Below the pieces are notes generated by a model, which saw nothing but the letters and a program-made list of their open reading frames with translations, made no database searches and had not been told where the DNA came from. A stretch of 64,000 bases of DNA from Hyphomicrobiales bacterium (GTDB taxonomy: Bacteria > Pseudomonadota > Alphaproteobacteria > Rhizobiales > Rhodobiaceae), in assembly GCA_002869065.1 (NCBI GenBank), contig PKTR01000001.1, forward strand, positions 1 through 64,000. The letters run 5' to 3'. Below are positions 1 to 8,723 of the stretch, piece by piece. Both the position numbers and the translations under genes were made by a program. Position 1 is the stretch's first letter; each line of letters begins with the position of its first letter.

Positions 1-390
1 ACGCACCGTCGTCGCGGTTCGCCGGTCCACACGTCGCGTGCCACGCACCGTCGTCGCGGTTCGCCGGTCCATTCGTCGCGTGCCACGCACCGTCGTCGCG
101 GTTCGCCGGTCCACTCGTCGCGTGCAACGCACCGTCGTCGTGGTTCGCCGACCCATACGTCGCGTGCAAGCCACAGGCGTAGCGGTTCTGGACACCACAC
201 GTCGCGTGCCAGCCACCGTCGTGCTGGCTCGGCCAATCGGCACAGCTCACGTGCGAGCCACCGCCGTACCGGCTCGGCCAATCGGCACAGCTCGCGTGCG
301 AGCCATCGCCGTACCGGCTCGGCCAATCGGCACAGCTCACGCGCGAGCCACCGTCGTACCGGCTCGGCCAACCGGCACCGCCCGCGTGCG
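1..390 (+). repeat. Tandem repeat, 42-bp then 45-bp units
   Basis: Five 42-bp units begin at 1, 43, 85, 127 and 169. Four 45-bp units begin at 211, 256, 301 and 346. Every period is a multiple of three, so the array keeps one reading frame. The first three 42-bp units and the last three 45-bp units are nearly identical, which suggests recent duplication within two sub-families. Confidence 0.9.
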
Positions 391-456
391 AGCCACAACC
401 GGACCGGATCTGGTTCCAGCAACCAGCAGATCCACCGGCCGAACACGCACCGGTAG
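1..456 (+). CDS. Ser/His/Arg-rich tandem-repeat protein (5' end outside window)
   Basis: An open frame enters from the left edge and ends at a TAG, 57 bases before a strong terminator on the same strand. The 151 visible residues are nearly all repeats: five 14-residue units (consensus THRRRGSPVHSSRA), then four 15-residue units (consensus SHRRTGSANRHSSRA), then a degenerate tail ending in NTHR. Most differences between units fall at third codon positions of this frame and are silent (CAC/CAT, CGC/CGT, TCA/TCG, AAC/AAT), which is why I prefer it to the longer open frame at 38-508. One minus-strand frame shares the same wobble positions and is also open, but the terminator points to plus-strand transcription. 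The protein is strongly basic and low-complexity, with no cysteine in the visible part. The function is unknown; nucleic-acid or cell-surface polymer binding is only a guess. Confidence 0.6.
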   Translation, partial: THRRRGSPVHTSRATHRRRGSPVHSSRATHRRRGSPVHSSRATHRRRGSPTHTSRASHRRSGSGHHTSRASHRRAGSANRHSSRASHRRTGSANRHSSRASHRRTGSANRHSSRASHRRTGSANRHRPRASHNRTGSGSSNQQIHRPNTHR

Positions 457-513
457 CGTGCCAGTCATCGCCGCCGTGGTTCGAATAGCTGATCCGGCGG
501 CGAGCTAACAACG

Positions 514-547
514 CCGGGCCGGGGGTTTCCCCGGCCCGGTTCCTTTT
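514..547 (+). terminator. Rho-independent terminator of the repeat gene
   Basis: A perfect 11-bp GC stem (514-524 with 529-539) and a GTTT loop are followed by TTCCTTTT. The T-rich side is on the plus strand only, so it ends the repeat-protein transcript. Confidence 0.9.
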
Positions 548-639
548 CAGTGACATCCCTCCCACGGAACCGGCTCGATGCCGGACGAGTCTGCCTCGCG
601 AACCTCTCGGTTCGGGGCAGCGAACTGCAAGTGGCTATC

Positions 640-1827
640 ATGCGCGCAAAGAACATGAGCAAGAGGAATTCGGGTTTTGCAGCCAACGGCCGGGGCGCTG
701 TCGCAGTACAGGCGGTGATAACTGGCCTGGCGCTGGCGACAGTCTGGTCGATGCCGGCCGTTGCGTCCGACACCGGCTCAGCCGCGCCGGCACTGCATAC
801 CAACCAGGCCTATGTGGAAGAGGTCACCGCGCGCTCCGAGCTGGACATCACCAACACCGATGCGGTTTTCGACTACGCGTTTGCCCAGTTGCCCGATGTG
901 GTGAAAGTCTATCCGACGGAAAACTATTACTATTTCCGCTTCGCCCATAACGGCGTGATCTTCTCGGGCAATTTCCGCTTCGATACGACAGTGCCGAAGG
1001 TCGATCGGGTCTATTTTGCCTATTTCGAGACCTTCACGGACTGGCGCCGCGACGAGATCGACCAGTTCAAGGGTTTTTCCGACGCCGACGGCGTCAAGGT
1101 CGAGAAGCTGGCGCCGCTGGTCTATTCCGTCACCTCGAAAGGCAAGACCGTCCGCTTCGAGCTGAACGACCTCACGAACGTCAAGCCACCCGAGGGTGTG
1201 CTGAACGATGACGAGCGCTATCTCGGTCCGGTGTTCGATGAATCCGGCGTGCAGTTCTATCTGGTCTACAATGCGGGTATCAAAAACTTCCTCTACGTGC
1301 TGAACGAGCAGCAGCCCATTCCCGATGAGCTCTACGCCCTTGAGGGATCGGACCGTACGCTGGTCGGCCGGCGGACTGGCTTCGCCTTCTACAAGGACGA
1401 CAAGCGCGAGCGGAAGATCCTCGTCGGCGTTCACTCTCACAACGTTGAGACGAACACCTATCTCGATGGTCCGTTCGACCAGCTGCCGGACAATTTCATC
1501 GTCGGTGATGAGTTGAAGGAAGCCATTCTCGAGGCGGATCCGAGCTACGCCGGCCAGATCGATCGGTTCGGCGTTCTGCCGGGGGGCGAGGAACGCTTCC
1601 TCATCGCTCCCTATATGTCCTTCACCTACCAGGACGACCTCCTGGCCGTGCCGCATTGTACTTCCGATCCGCAAGTGCCGGCGTCGGACTACTACAACTG
1701 TTTCATCTTCGGCATGGACAACGCGGACGAGGGCTATTCGGACGACAGCGCCATGGAGGGCGTTCCGGCAGACGACGCCGGCGAAGAGCAATCCGACGCG
1801 AAAGCGCCGGCCGGAGGCACGCAGTGA
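640..1827 (+). CDS. Secreted protein of unknown function, paralogue 1
   Basis: I do not recognise a named family. The chosen ATG gives a basic N-terminus and a hydrophobic stretch ending near AVAS, which reads as a Sec signal peptide. Another in-frame ATG lies at 655, and a longer frame from 550 adds residues unlike a signal. The mature part is rich in Tyr, Phe and Asp, with conserved-looking blocks NQAYVEEVT, VYPTENY, RRTGFAFY and YLDGPFDQLPDN. All of these recur in the next gene. The C-terminal tail is acidic and probably disordered. The stop codon overlaps the GTG start of the paralogue, so the two are co-translated. A periplasmic or surface role is inferred from the signal only. Confidence 0.75.
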   Translation: MRAKNMSKRNSGFAANGRGAVAVQAVITGLALATVWSMPAVASDTGSAAPALHTNQAYVEEVTARSELDITNTDAVFDYAFAQLPDVVKVYPTENYYYFRFAHNGVIFSGNFRFDTTVPKVDRVYFAYFETFTDWRRDEIDQFKGFSDADGVKVEKLAPLVYSVTSKGKTVRFELNDLTNVKPPEGVLNDDERYLGPVFDESGVQFYLVYNAGIKNFLYVLNEQQPIPDELYALEGSDRTLVGRRTGFAFYKDDKRERKILVGVHSHNVETNTYLDGPFDQLPDNFIVGDELKEAILEADPSYAGQIDRFGVLPGGEERFLIAPYMSFTYQDDLLAVPHCTSDPQVPASDYYNCFIFGMDNADEGYSDDSAMEGVPADDAGEEQSDAKAPAGGTQ

Positions 1828-3170
1828 GTCGGCGGGCAATGACGGCGGTCGGCTGGCCGAAGCGTTCCGTGCGCGTGCTCGCGCTTGTTGCCGCGATAGC
1901 CGGTTTCGGGTCGGTTCCGGCATCGGCCGGGTCCGATCCGTCGTTCGTGACCAACCAGGCCTATGTCGAGGAAGTCACCCGCGACACCGAGCTTGCCGTC
2001 GACGATATCGATGCCATGTTCGCCTACGTTCTCACCAACCTCGCGCCTGAGGTCTTCGTCTATCCGACTGAGAATTATCACTATTTCAGTTTCGTGCATG
2101 ACGGCACGGACTATACCGGCAACGTCCGCCTGTCGGTTGTCGACCGCGACGAGGGTTTCGTCCACTTCAATTTCTACAAGACCTTCACGCGCTGGCGCCG
2201 CGATCTCGACTATCGCTACAAGCGCTACGGCCCCGATGACGGGGTCAAGATCGTCAAGAAGGGCGATTTTGTCTACTCGGTCACCTTTCGGGACATCGAG
2301 CGGACCTTCCATCTCAACGACAAGCTCGCGCGGGAAATGCCGGAAGGACTGCTGGGGGCGGAGGAAAGCTATATCGGGCCGATTTTCGACGAATCCGGTA
2401 TCCGCTTCTTCCTCGTCTATGACCGTCCGGCCAAGCTGTTCCATTACATCCTCGACGAGACCGATCCCGTTGCCGACGAGCTCTACAGGTCCGAGTACAC
2501 CGACGATATCCTGATCGGCCGGCGCACGGGTTTTGCCTTCTACGAGGACAAGAATGTCGACCGCCGCATCCTGATCGGCGTGTTCGAGGAAAATTCCAAC
2601 ACCAACAGCTATCTCGACGGCCCGTTCGATCAGCTCCCCGACAACTACGTCCAGGGCGAGGCTCTGCGCGACGCGCTGATCGACATGGATCCGACCATGA
2701 AGGGCGAGATCGATCGGTTCGGATTCTGGAGCAACGATGCCCGCTTCATGATCGGCCCCTACCTCTATTACAAGGAAGAGGCCGATCTGCTGGTCTTCGA
2801 CGACTGCGCCCGCAGCGAAGAGATGCAGGGCGAGTTCTACTACCGCTGCTTTTATGTCGAACAGCCCGATGAGGGCGCCGACGCCGCCGAAGTTGCGGAA
2901 GGCGAGGGGACAGGAGACGACAAGGCCACACCCGAGGCCGCCGAAAAAGCCGCAGCCCCAACGGCACCTGCCGAAGCCGACGCGGCAAAGCCTGAGCCGG
3001 AAGCAGAGGGCGTAGCCGAACCGGCAGACGATGCGGTTGACACGCCCGCTCCCACGTCCGACGAGGCAGGCACTCCCGATGACTCTGCCAAGTCCGATGC
3101 AGCCAGTAAGTCGGATGAAACCAGCGCGGCTCGGCAGACGAAACCGGAGCCGGCCGCACAGCCTCAATAG
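1824..3170 (+). CDS. Secreted protein of unknown function, paralogue 2
   Basis: The start is a GTG overlapping the previous stop (GTGA), with GGAGG six bases upstream. An ATG at 1839 is the alternative. A short hydrophobic signal ends near PASAG. The globular part (roughly residues 35-350) aligns by eye along its whole length with the upstream protein, sharing NQAYVEEVTR, VYPTENYHYF, DESGIRFFLVYD, RRTGFAFYED and YLDGPFDQLPDN. It then has an extra tail of about 100 residues made mostly of Ala, Glu, Asp, Pro and Lys, which is low-complexity and acidic and absent from paralogue 1 at this length. It is a tandem duplicate with a diverged tail; the function is unknown. Confidence 0.8.
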   Translation: MSRRAMTAVGWPKRSVRVLALVAAIAGFGSVPASAGSDPSFVTNQAYVEEVTRDTELAVDDIDAMFAYVLTNLAPEVFVYPTENYHYFSFVHDGTDYTGNVRLSVVDRDEGFVHFNFYKTFTRWRRDLDYRYKRYGPDDGVKIVKKGDFVYSVTFRDIERTFHLNDKLAREMPEGLLGAEESYIGPIFDESGIRFFLVYDRPAKLFHYILDETDPVADELYRSEYTDDILIGRRTGFAFYEDKNVDRRILIGVFEENSNTNSYLDGPFDQLPDNYVQGEALRDALIDMDPTMKGEIDRFGFWSNDARFMIGPYLYYKEEADLLVFDDCARSEEMQGEFYYRCFYVEQPDEGADAAEVAEGEGTGDDKATPEAAEKAAAPTAPAEADAAKPEPEAEGVAEPADDAVDTPAPTSDEAGTPDDSAKSDAASKSDETSAARQTKPEPAAQPQ

Positions 3171-3254
3171 GCGGCGGAACGCCCTGCGGCGCCACCTCAG
3201 AAACTCCGCAATCAAGTCCGCAACAGCAGCGCCAGAAATTCCCCTGAAAAATTC

Positions 3255-3270
3255 AATCAATCGATTGATT
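3255..3270. promoter_or_regulatory. Perfect 16-bp palindrome, likely TetR operator
   Basis: AATCAATCGATTGATT is its own reverse complement. It lies in an AT-rich patch about 80 bases before the TetR-type regulator that heads the exporter operon. An autoregulatory operator is the simplest reading; binding is inferred, not seen. Confidence 0.6.
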
Positions 3271-3351
3271 ATATCGTAATTCGGCGTATTGTTCCGATCT
3301 GTGCCGTGAACGGCTCGCCGGCCATGGCATCAGTCTGGGGCGCGACGCGCG

Positions 3352-4077
3352 ATGAACGAAGACACCAAGCCGAACAGTAAAGACGTTGAGCCGCGGAGCC
3401 TTCGCCGGGGCGAAAAGGCCGGTGCCGCTGCCGCGACCCGTCTGGCATTGCTCGAAGCCGCGCTGACGCTGTTCGGCAGCAAAGGGTACGACGCCACCAC
3501 GACGCGCGAGATCGCCGCTGCGGCCGGCGCGAACATCGCCTCGATTGCCTACCATTTCGGCGGCAAGGAAGGCCTTCGCCAGGCCTGCGTCGAGTTCATC
3601 ATGACCACGATGATGCAGGCATCGGGCATGGCGCTCGCCACCGAAAACGTTGAGGGATTTGCCCGCCTCGGTGCTGACGAGGCTCGCGAGCGCCTGATCG
3701 CCACCGCCGAACGCTTCGCCGTCTTTCTCCTCGACAATCCCAAGGCGGGTCTCATCGTCCGCTTCATGTCGCGTGAGATCATGGCGCCGTCCGCCGCGCT
3801 CGACACAATCTACGCCCGCTTTCTGGGGCCGGCGCACACGAGGGTCTGCGCGTTGTGGGCCGCGGCGACCGGAATGGACGCGGAGTCGGAAGAAACCCGC
3901 CTGCTTGTTTTCTCGCTCATCGGACAGGCGGTCTATTTCCGTATCGCCCGTGAAGTGATCATGAGGCGGATGGCGTGGGAGACGATCGGCACCCGCGAGG
4001 TCGCGCTCTCCACGAAGGTCCTCCTCGATAATCTGAACACCATGCTCGACAGCCACACGGGAGCCCGTGATGCTTGA
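3352..4077 (+). CDS. TetR/AcrR-family regulator, CecR (YbiH)-like
   Basis: The N-terminal TetR DNA-binding domain (about residues 20-70) has the expected pattern around ALTLFGSKGYDATTTREIA and ASIAYHFGGKEGL. The C-terminal half resembles the CecR/CerR ligand domain. In Escherichia coli CecR controls the ybhGFSR exporter; here the regulator is followed at once by HlyD, ABC ATPase and ABC-2 permease genes of the same kind, so it most likely represses this operon and responds to an exported toxic compound. Its stop overlaps the start of the HlyD gene. The palindrome upstream is the likely operator. The family call is firm; the ligand cannot be read from the sequence. Confidence 0.88.
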   Translation: MNEDTKPNSKDVEPRSLRRGEKAGAAAATRLALLEAALTLFGSKGYDATTTREIAAAAGANIASIAYHFGGKEGLRQACVEFIMTTMMQASGMALATENVEGFARLGADEARERLIATAERFAVFLLDNPKAGLIVRFMSREIMAPSAALDTIYARFLGPAHTRVCALWAAATGMDAESEETRLLVFSLIGQAVYFRIAREVIMRRMAWETIGTREVALSTKVLLDNLNTMLDSHTGARDA

Positions 4078-5023
4078 ATTTCTTTGTGCCGTGCCTTTGG
4101 TTGCAGGTCTTTTGTCGGAATGTACGCCTGCCCCGCTGAGTGTCGGTTATGTCGAGGGCGAATACGTCCTGTTGGCGCCGCTCGAAGTCGCCGAGGTGCG
4201 GCAGGTCCTGGTGCGCCGTGGCGATCGCGTCGAGGAAGGCGTGCCGTTGGTCAACGTCGAGGACGACGATGCCCGTATCGCCGTCGACAATGCCGCAGCT
4301 GCCCTGCGCCAGGCGAAAGCCAATCTCGCTAACCTGAAAGAAGGCAAGCGGCCCGAGGAAATCCGCGTGCTCGAGGCGACGCTGCACTCGGCCGAGGCGC
4401 AATCGCAGGAGGCCGAACGGGTTTTCAAGCGCCAGAATGACCTCCTGAAGCGCGGCATCGTGTCGACAGCCAGCTTTGACGAGGCCAAGACCGCCCTCGA
4501 TATCGCCCGCGCCAAGGTCGATGAGTTGAAGGCCAATCTCACCGTCGCCCGTCTGCCCGCCCGTGAGAATGAGATTGTCGCATCCGAAAAGCAGGTCGAG
4601 CAGGCTGCCGCCGCCCTGGAGCGGGCTGAGTGGCTGTTGCAGAAGCGCGTGCTGAAGGCGCCCGCCAAGGGCGAGATCAGCGATGTCATCCGACGTGTCG
4701 GCGAGGTCGCCGGCCCGTCGGCGCCGGTGCTGTCATTCCTGCCGGACGGGGCGGTCAAGCTGAAGGTCTACATTCCGCAGACAGCGCTCTCCAGCGTCAC
4801 GGTCGACAGCGTGCTGAGCGTGCGGTGCGACGGCTGCGACGCCGGGCTGAAGGCGCGCGTAAGCTATGTCGCCCGCTCGCCGGAATTCACCCCGCCGGTG
4901 ATCTACTCGCTGCAGAACCGGCAGAAGCTCGTCTATCTGGTCGAGGCCCGCCCGCTCGACGGAGCGACCGCGCTGAAGCCCGGCCAGATCGTCGATGTTG
5001 AACTGGATGGCATGGACCAATGA
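4070..5023 (+). CDS. HlyD-family periplasmic adaptor of an ABC exporter (YbhG-like)
   Basis: This is a membrane-fusion protein. A short hydrophobic N-terminus is followed by a first biotinyl-lipoyl half (around VRRGDRVEEGVPL), a long alpha-helical hairpin rich in Ala, Glu and Lys (about residues 70-190), the second lipoyl half (LKAPAKGEISDVIRRVGEV) and a beta-barrel domain. It would bridge the inner-membrane ABC transporter to an outer-membrane channel. The ATG at 4070 has a GGAG about seven bases upstream; an in-frame GTG directly precedes it. The gene overlaps the regulator upstream and the ATPase downstream (ATGA), so the operon is translationally coupled. No outer-membrane TolC gene is nearby. 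Confidence 0.88.
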   Translation: MLEFLCAVPLVAGLLSECTPAPLSVGYVEGEYVLLAPLEVAEVRQVLVRRGDRVEEGVPLVNVEDDDARIAVDNAAAALRQAKANLANLKEGKRPEEIRVLEATLHSAEAQSQEAERVFKRQNDLLKRGIVSTASFDEAKTALDIARAKVDELKANLTVARLPARENEIVASEKQVEQAAAALERAEWLLQKRVLKAPAKGEISDVIRRVGEVAGPSAPVLSFLPDGAVKLKVYIPQTALSSVTVDSVLSVRCDGCDAGLKARVSYVARSPEFTPPVIYSLQNRQKLVYLVEARPLDGATALKPGQIVDVELDGMDQ

Positions 5024-5937
5024 CAGCGATTGCCGTCGAAGGCCTGACCAAGCGCTATGGCGACCGCACCGTTGTCGACAATGTGACGATGACGGTCGAA
5101 CGCGGCAGCATCGTCGGCTTCCTCGGTCCCAACGGCTCCGGCAAGACGACGACGATCCGTATGATCTGCGGCCTGCTGACGCCCGATGCCGGCAGCGGTA
5201 CGGTGCTCGGTCTCGACCTCAATCGCGAAAGCCTGAAGATCAAGAACAAGGTCGGCTACATGACGCAGCGGTTCTCGTTCTACGAGGACCTGACGATTGC
5301 CGAGAACCTAACTTTCGTCGCTCGCCTGTATCGCCTGAAAAAGCCCGGCCGGCATGTCGACGAAACGCTGGAGACGCTCGGTCTCACATCGCGCCGCAAT
5401 CAGCTCGCGGGCACCCTGTCGGGCGGCTGGAAACAGCGTCTGGCGCTGGCCGCCTGCATCATGCACAAACCCGACCTCCTGCTGCTCGACGAACCGACCG
5501 CCGGCGTCGACCCTAAGGCACGACGCGATTTCTGGGACGAAATCCATGTGCTGGCCGCAGGCGGCATGACGGTGCTCGTCTCGACCCACTACATGGATGA
5601 GGCCGAACGCTGTCACCGGGTCAACTACATCTCCTACGGCAAGCTGATCGCGTCAGGCACGGTTGCCGATGTCGTCAAGCAATCGGGGCTCATCACCTAC
5701 GTTGTCAGCGGTTCCGATATTGCCGACGTGGCGAAACGGCTCCGCGCCGAGCCGGGCGTTGATCAGGTCGCCCCCTTCGGCGCCGAACTGCACGTCGTCG
5801 GTACCGAGCGCGATGCGCTCGAGCGCGCATTGGCACCGCTGCGCGATACGCCGGAGATCGAGATCGAGCAAGGCGAGACCACACTGGAGGACGTGTTCAT
5901 CCAGTTCATGGGCGACGCCAAGGATAACATGTCATGA
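5020..5937 (+). CDS. ABC transporter ATPase (YbhF-like)
   Basis: This is a single nucleotide-binding domain with Walker A GPNGSGKT (residues 36-43), signature LSGGWKQR (133-140), Walker B LLLLDEP (153-159) and a downstream H-loop in STHYMDEAERC. The Trp in the signature in place of the usual Gln/Met is typical of this drug/ABC-2 export branch. At 305 residues it carries a C-terminal extension as in NatA/CcmA-like ATPases, whereas E. coli YbhF is a double-length fusion. It powers the ABC-2 permease encoded next, with which it overlaps by four bases. Confidence 0.92.
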   Translation: MTAIAVEGLTKRYGDRTVVDNVTMTVERGSIVGFLGPNGSGKTTTIRMICGLLTPDAGSGTVLGLDLNRESLKIKNKVGYMTQRFSFYEDLTIAENLTFVARLYRLKKPGRHVDETLETLGLTSRRNQLAGTLSGGWKQRLALAACIMHKPDLLLLDEPTAGVDPKARRDFWDEIHVLAAGGMTVLVSTHYMDEAERCHRVNYISYGKLIASGTVADVVKQSGLITYVVSGSDIADVAKRLRAEPGVDQVAPFGAELHVVGTERDALERALAPLRDTPEIEIEQGETTLEDVFIQFMGDAKDNMS

Positions 5938-7070
5938 GCCGGTTCTTTTCCATCACGCGCCTGATTGCCCTGCTGCAAAAGGAGTTCATCCAGATGCGGC
6001 GTGACCGCATCACCTTCGCGATGATGCTCGGCGTGCCGCTGATCCAGCTCCTGCTGTTCGGCTTCGCCATCAACAATGATCCCAAGGGCCTGCCATCGGC
6101 GCTCGTGGTGACCAGTTCCGATCACTACAGCCGCGCCATCGTCTCCGCGCTCGAACTGACTGGCTACTATCGCTTCAAACACGTCACCGAGAGCGCGGCG
6201 GAAGCCGAGGAACTGCTGGCCGGTGGCAAGGTTGCCTTCGTCGTAACGATCCCCTCCGATTTCGGAACCCGTGTCGACCGCAAGGACAATCCGACCATTC
6301 TCGTCGAGGCCGACGCCACCGACCCGGCGGCGGCAAGCGGAGCGATATCGACGCTCGGCACCGTGGCCGCCGAAGCACTCTTGCGCGAGCGCGGCCTGAC
6401 CGAGGCTGCCAAGCTCGAAAAAGCCGGCGAACTCAACATCATCGTCCAGCGTCGTTACAATCCCGAGGGCATCTCGCAATACAACATCGTGCCCGGCCTG
6501 CTCGGCGTCATCCTGCAGATGACCATGGTGATGATGACGTCGATGGCGCTGACCCGCGAAACCGAGCGCGGCACCATGGAGAACCTTCTCGCCATGCCGG
6601 CGACGCCGTTCGAGATCATGGTCGGCAAGATCGTGCCCTATCTTGCGGTCGGCGCGGTGCAGGTTGCGGTCGTTCTGTTGGCGGCAAAGCTCCTGTTTTC
6701 GGTGCCTTTCGTTGGCTCGATGTCGCTGCTCCTGTTCGCCATTCTTGTCTTCGTGCTGTCGCTGGTTCTGCTCGGCTACACGATCTCGACCTTTGCCCGC
6801 ACACAGATGCAGGCGATGCAGCTCACCTTCTTCTTCTTCCTGCCGTCGCTGATGCTTTCCGGCTTCATGTTCCCGTTCCGCGGCATGCCGGACTGGGCGC
6901 AGATCCTCGGCGAGATCTTTCCGCTTACCCACTTCCTGCGCGTTATTCGCGCGGTGATGCTGAAAGGGGCGGAATGGCCCGCCGTGGCGGCTGAAACCTC
7001 GGCCTTGTTCCTGTTCGTCTTGATCTACGCCGGCCTCGCGCTCGTCCGCTTCCGCCGCACGCTCGACTAA
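5934..7070 (+). CDS. ABC-2 type permease (YbhS/YbhR-like)
   Basis: The topology is that of an ABC-2 export permease: one membrane helix near residues 25-45, a large periplasmic loop (about 50-170), then five hydrophobic segments, the last near the C-terminus. The stretch FLPSLMLSGFMFPFRGMP is characteristic of the family. Only one permease gene is present, against two (YbhS and YbhR) in E. coli, so a homodimer is inferred. It is the last gene of the TetR-HlyD-ATPase-permease operon; about 160 bases without a gene follow before xdhA. Confidence 0.9.
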   Translation: MSRFFSITRLIALLQKEFIQMRRDRITFAMMLGVPLIQLLLFGFAINNDPKGLPSALVVTSSDHYSRAIVSALELTGYYRFKHVTESAAEAEELLAGGKVAFVVTIPSDFGTRVDRKDNPTILVEADATDPAAASGAISTLGTVAAEALLRERGLTEAAKLEKAGELNIIVQRRYNPEGISQYNIVPGLLGVILQMTMVMMTSMALTRETERGTMENLLAMPATPFEIMVGKIVPYLAVGAVQVAVVLLAAKLLFSVPFVGSMSLLLFAILVFVLSLVLLGYTISTFARTQMQAMQLTFFFFLPSLMLSGFMFPFRGMPDWAQILGEIFPLTHFLRVIRAVMLKGAEWPAVAAETSALFLFVLIYAGLALVRFRRTLD

Positions 7071-7232
7071 ATCCTCAGCATGCCAAAATAGAGGGCATTG
7101 CCACGGTCGCGGCCGTCGTGTGAGAGTACGAATCTCCCATGTCGGACGGCACTGGGCCTGACGTGGTGCGCTGCCGAATGCGCCGATCGTGGCCTGACCG
7201 TCCGACGCCAAGAAACAGAACGAGGGTGCTTG

Positions 7233-8723
7233 ATGGAACAGGCCGGGCACGCGCGCACGCGCGACAGGGTGCGGATCATGATTGGCTGGGAGCCGCGGGA
7301 GTTTCCGCTCGGTGACCCGAACCGTACGCTGCTTCAGCTCCTGCGCGAGGATTTCGGCCTTGCCGGCACCAAGGAAGGCTGTGCCGAGGGCGACTGCGGC
7401 GCCTGCACCGTCCTCGTTGGCCGGCTCGACGGCGACACGGTCCGTTATCGCGCCGTCAACGCCTGCATTGTCTTTCCCGGAACGCTCGATGGCTGCCAGG
7501 TGCTGACGGTGGAACACGTCGCGCTTGACGGGCTGCACCCGGCACAGGCCGCGATGGTCGCCGAGGGTGGCTCGCAATGCGGGTTCTGCACGCCCGGTTT
7601 TGTGATGTCGCTTGTCGGTATGCACTTGAACGAAACCGGCACCGAGCGGCGCGCCATCGACGATGCGCTCGCCGGCAATCTCTGTCGTTGCACCGGCTAC
7701 GGTCCGATTGTCGCCGCCGCCCGCCGCATGGCCGGCGAACCGGCCGGCGCGGCCTGGGAAAAGGCGCTCCTGGCCGCCGAGGCGCAGTTGAAGGCCTGGG
7801 CCGCCGATGACAGCGCGCTGATTTGCGAGAGCGCCAGCGGTTTCTTCGCTGCCCCGCGCAGCCGTGCTGATCTCGCCGCCTTGATGGCCGAGCACCCCGA
7901 CGCGACGCTGATCGCCGGCGCGACCGATGCCGGCCTGTGGGTGACCAAGCAGGGGCGCAAACTCAACAAGCAGATCCATGTCGGATCGGTCACCGAGCTC
8001 CACGCCATCACCGATACCGCCGACCAGCTCGAAATCGGCGCTGCCGCGACATATGCGGAAGCCGAAGCCGTTCTCGTCGAAGCGATCCCCGGGCTCGCCG
8101 GCGTACTGCGCCGCATCGGCTCGACCCAGGTGCGCAACTCCGGCACCATCGGCGGCAATATTGCCAACGGCTCGCCGATCGGCGACACGCCGCCCGCGCT
8201 GATCGCGCTCGGCGCGACGCTGGTGCTGCAAAGCGCTGCCGGCACCCGCGAAATCCCGCTGCAATCCTTCTTCATCGAATATGGCCGACAGGACCGCCAG
8301 CCGGGCGAGTTCGTCGCGTCGGTGCGGATCCCGAAGCCGATCCCGGAAAGCTTCCGCTGCTACAAGATCTCCAAGCGCTTCGATCAGGATATCAGTGCCG
8401 TGCTCGGCGCCTTCGCCGTCGAAATCGTGGGCGGCACGGTCAAGAGCGCCCGCATCGCCTTCGGCGGCATGGCCGGAACGCCGATGCGCACGACGCACGC
8501 AGAGGACGTGCTAACCGGCGCGCCGTGGTCTGCGGCGAGCATCGAGGCCACGATGGCGGCTCTGGCCGAGGATTTCACGCCGATGACCGACATGCGCGCG
8601 AGCGCCGCTTACCGCATGGCCGTCGCCCGCAATCTGTTGAAACGCTACTATCTCGATATCAGCGGGGAGGGGCCGGTCGCCGACCTTTCAGAGCGCATGG
8701 ATGGGGAGGTGGCCCATGTCTGA
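7233..8723 (+). CDS. xdhA: Xanthine dehydrogenase small subunit (FeS/FAD)
   Basis: The subunit passes electrons from the molybdenum site to FAD and NAD+. In order: a 2Fe-2S ferredoxin domain with Cys50, Cys55, Cys58 and Cys78; a second 2Fe-2S domain with CGFC (116-119) and CRC (151-153); an FAD-binding domain (about 195-370, with GGNIANGSPIGDTPPAL); and a C-terminal flavoprotein domain. At 496 residues it is the normal length for bacterial XdhA. The ATG was chosen because it follows CGAGGG at good spacing and begins just before the ferredoxin fold. It is first in xdhABC and overlaps xdhB by eight bases. Confidence 0.95.
   Translation: MEQAGHARTRDRVRIMIGWEPREFPLGDPNRTLLQLLREDFGLAGTKEGCAEGDCGACTVLVGRLDGDTVRYRAVNACIVFPGTLDGCQVLTVEHVALDGLHPAQAAMVAEGGSQCGFCTPGFVMSLVGMHLNETGTERRAIDDALAGNLCRCTGYGPIVAAARRMAGEPAGAAWEKALLAAEAQLKAWAADDSALICESASGFFAAPRSRADLAALMAEHPDATLIAGATDAGLWVTKQGRKLNKQIHVGSVTELHAITDTADQLEIGAAATYAEAEAVLVEAIPGLAGVLRRIGSTQVRNSGTIGGNIANGSPIGDTPPALIALGATLVLQSAAGTREIPLQSFFIEYGRQDRQPGEFVASVRIPKPIPESFRCYKISKRFDQDISAVLGAFAVEIVGGTVKSARIAFGGMAGTPMRTTHAEDVLTGAPWSAASIEATMAALAEDFTPMTDMRASAAYRMAVARNLLKRYYLDISGEGPVADLSERMDGEVAHV

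Noticed and set aside
1-390. A CRISPR array or other direct-repeat locus
   Set aside because: Units are contiguous without unique spacers, are multiples of three and keep an open frame, so it is a coding repeat.
38-508. A 156-codon open frame over the repeat array (Val/Arg/Ala-rich)
   Set aside because: Repeat-to-repeat differences change its amino acids, while they are silent in frame 1. It also runs past the frame-1 stop towards the terminator without any ribosome site.
5763-8498. A 911-codon minus-strand frame opposite the ABC permease and xdhA
   Set aside because: It is a shadow of high-GC coding sequence on the other strand. The plus-strand frames carry clear ABC-2 and xanthine dehydrogenase motifs.
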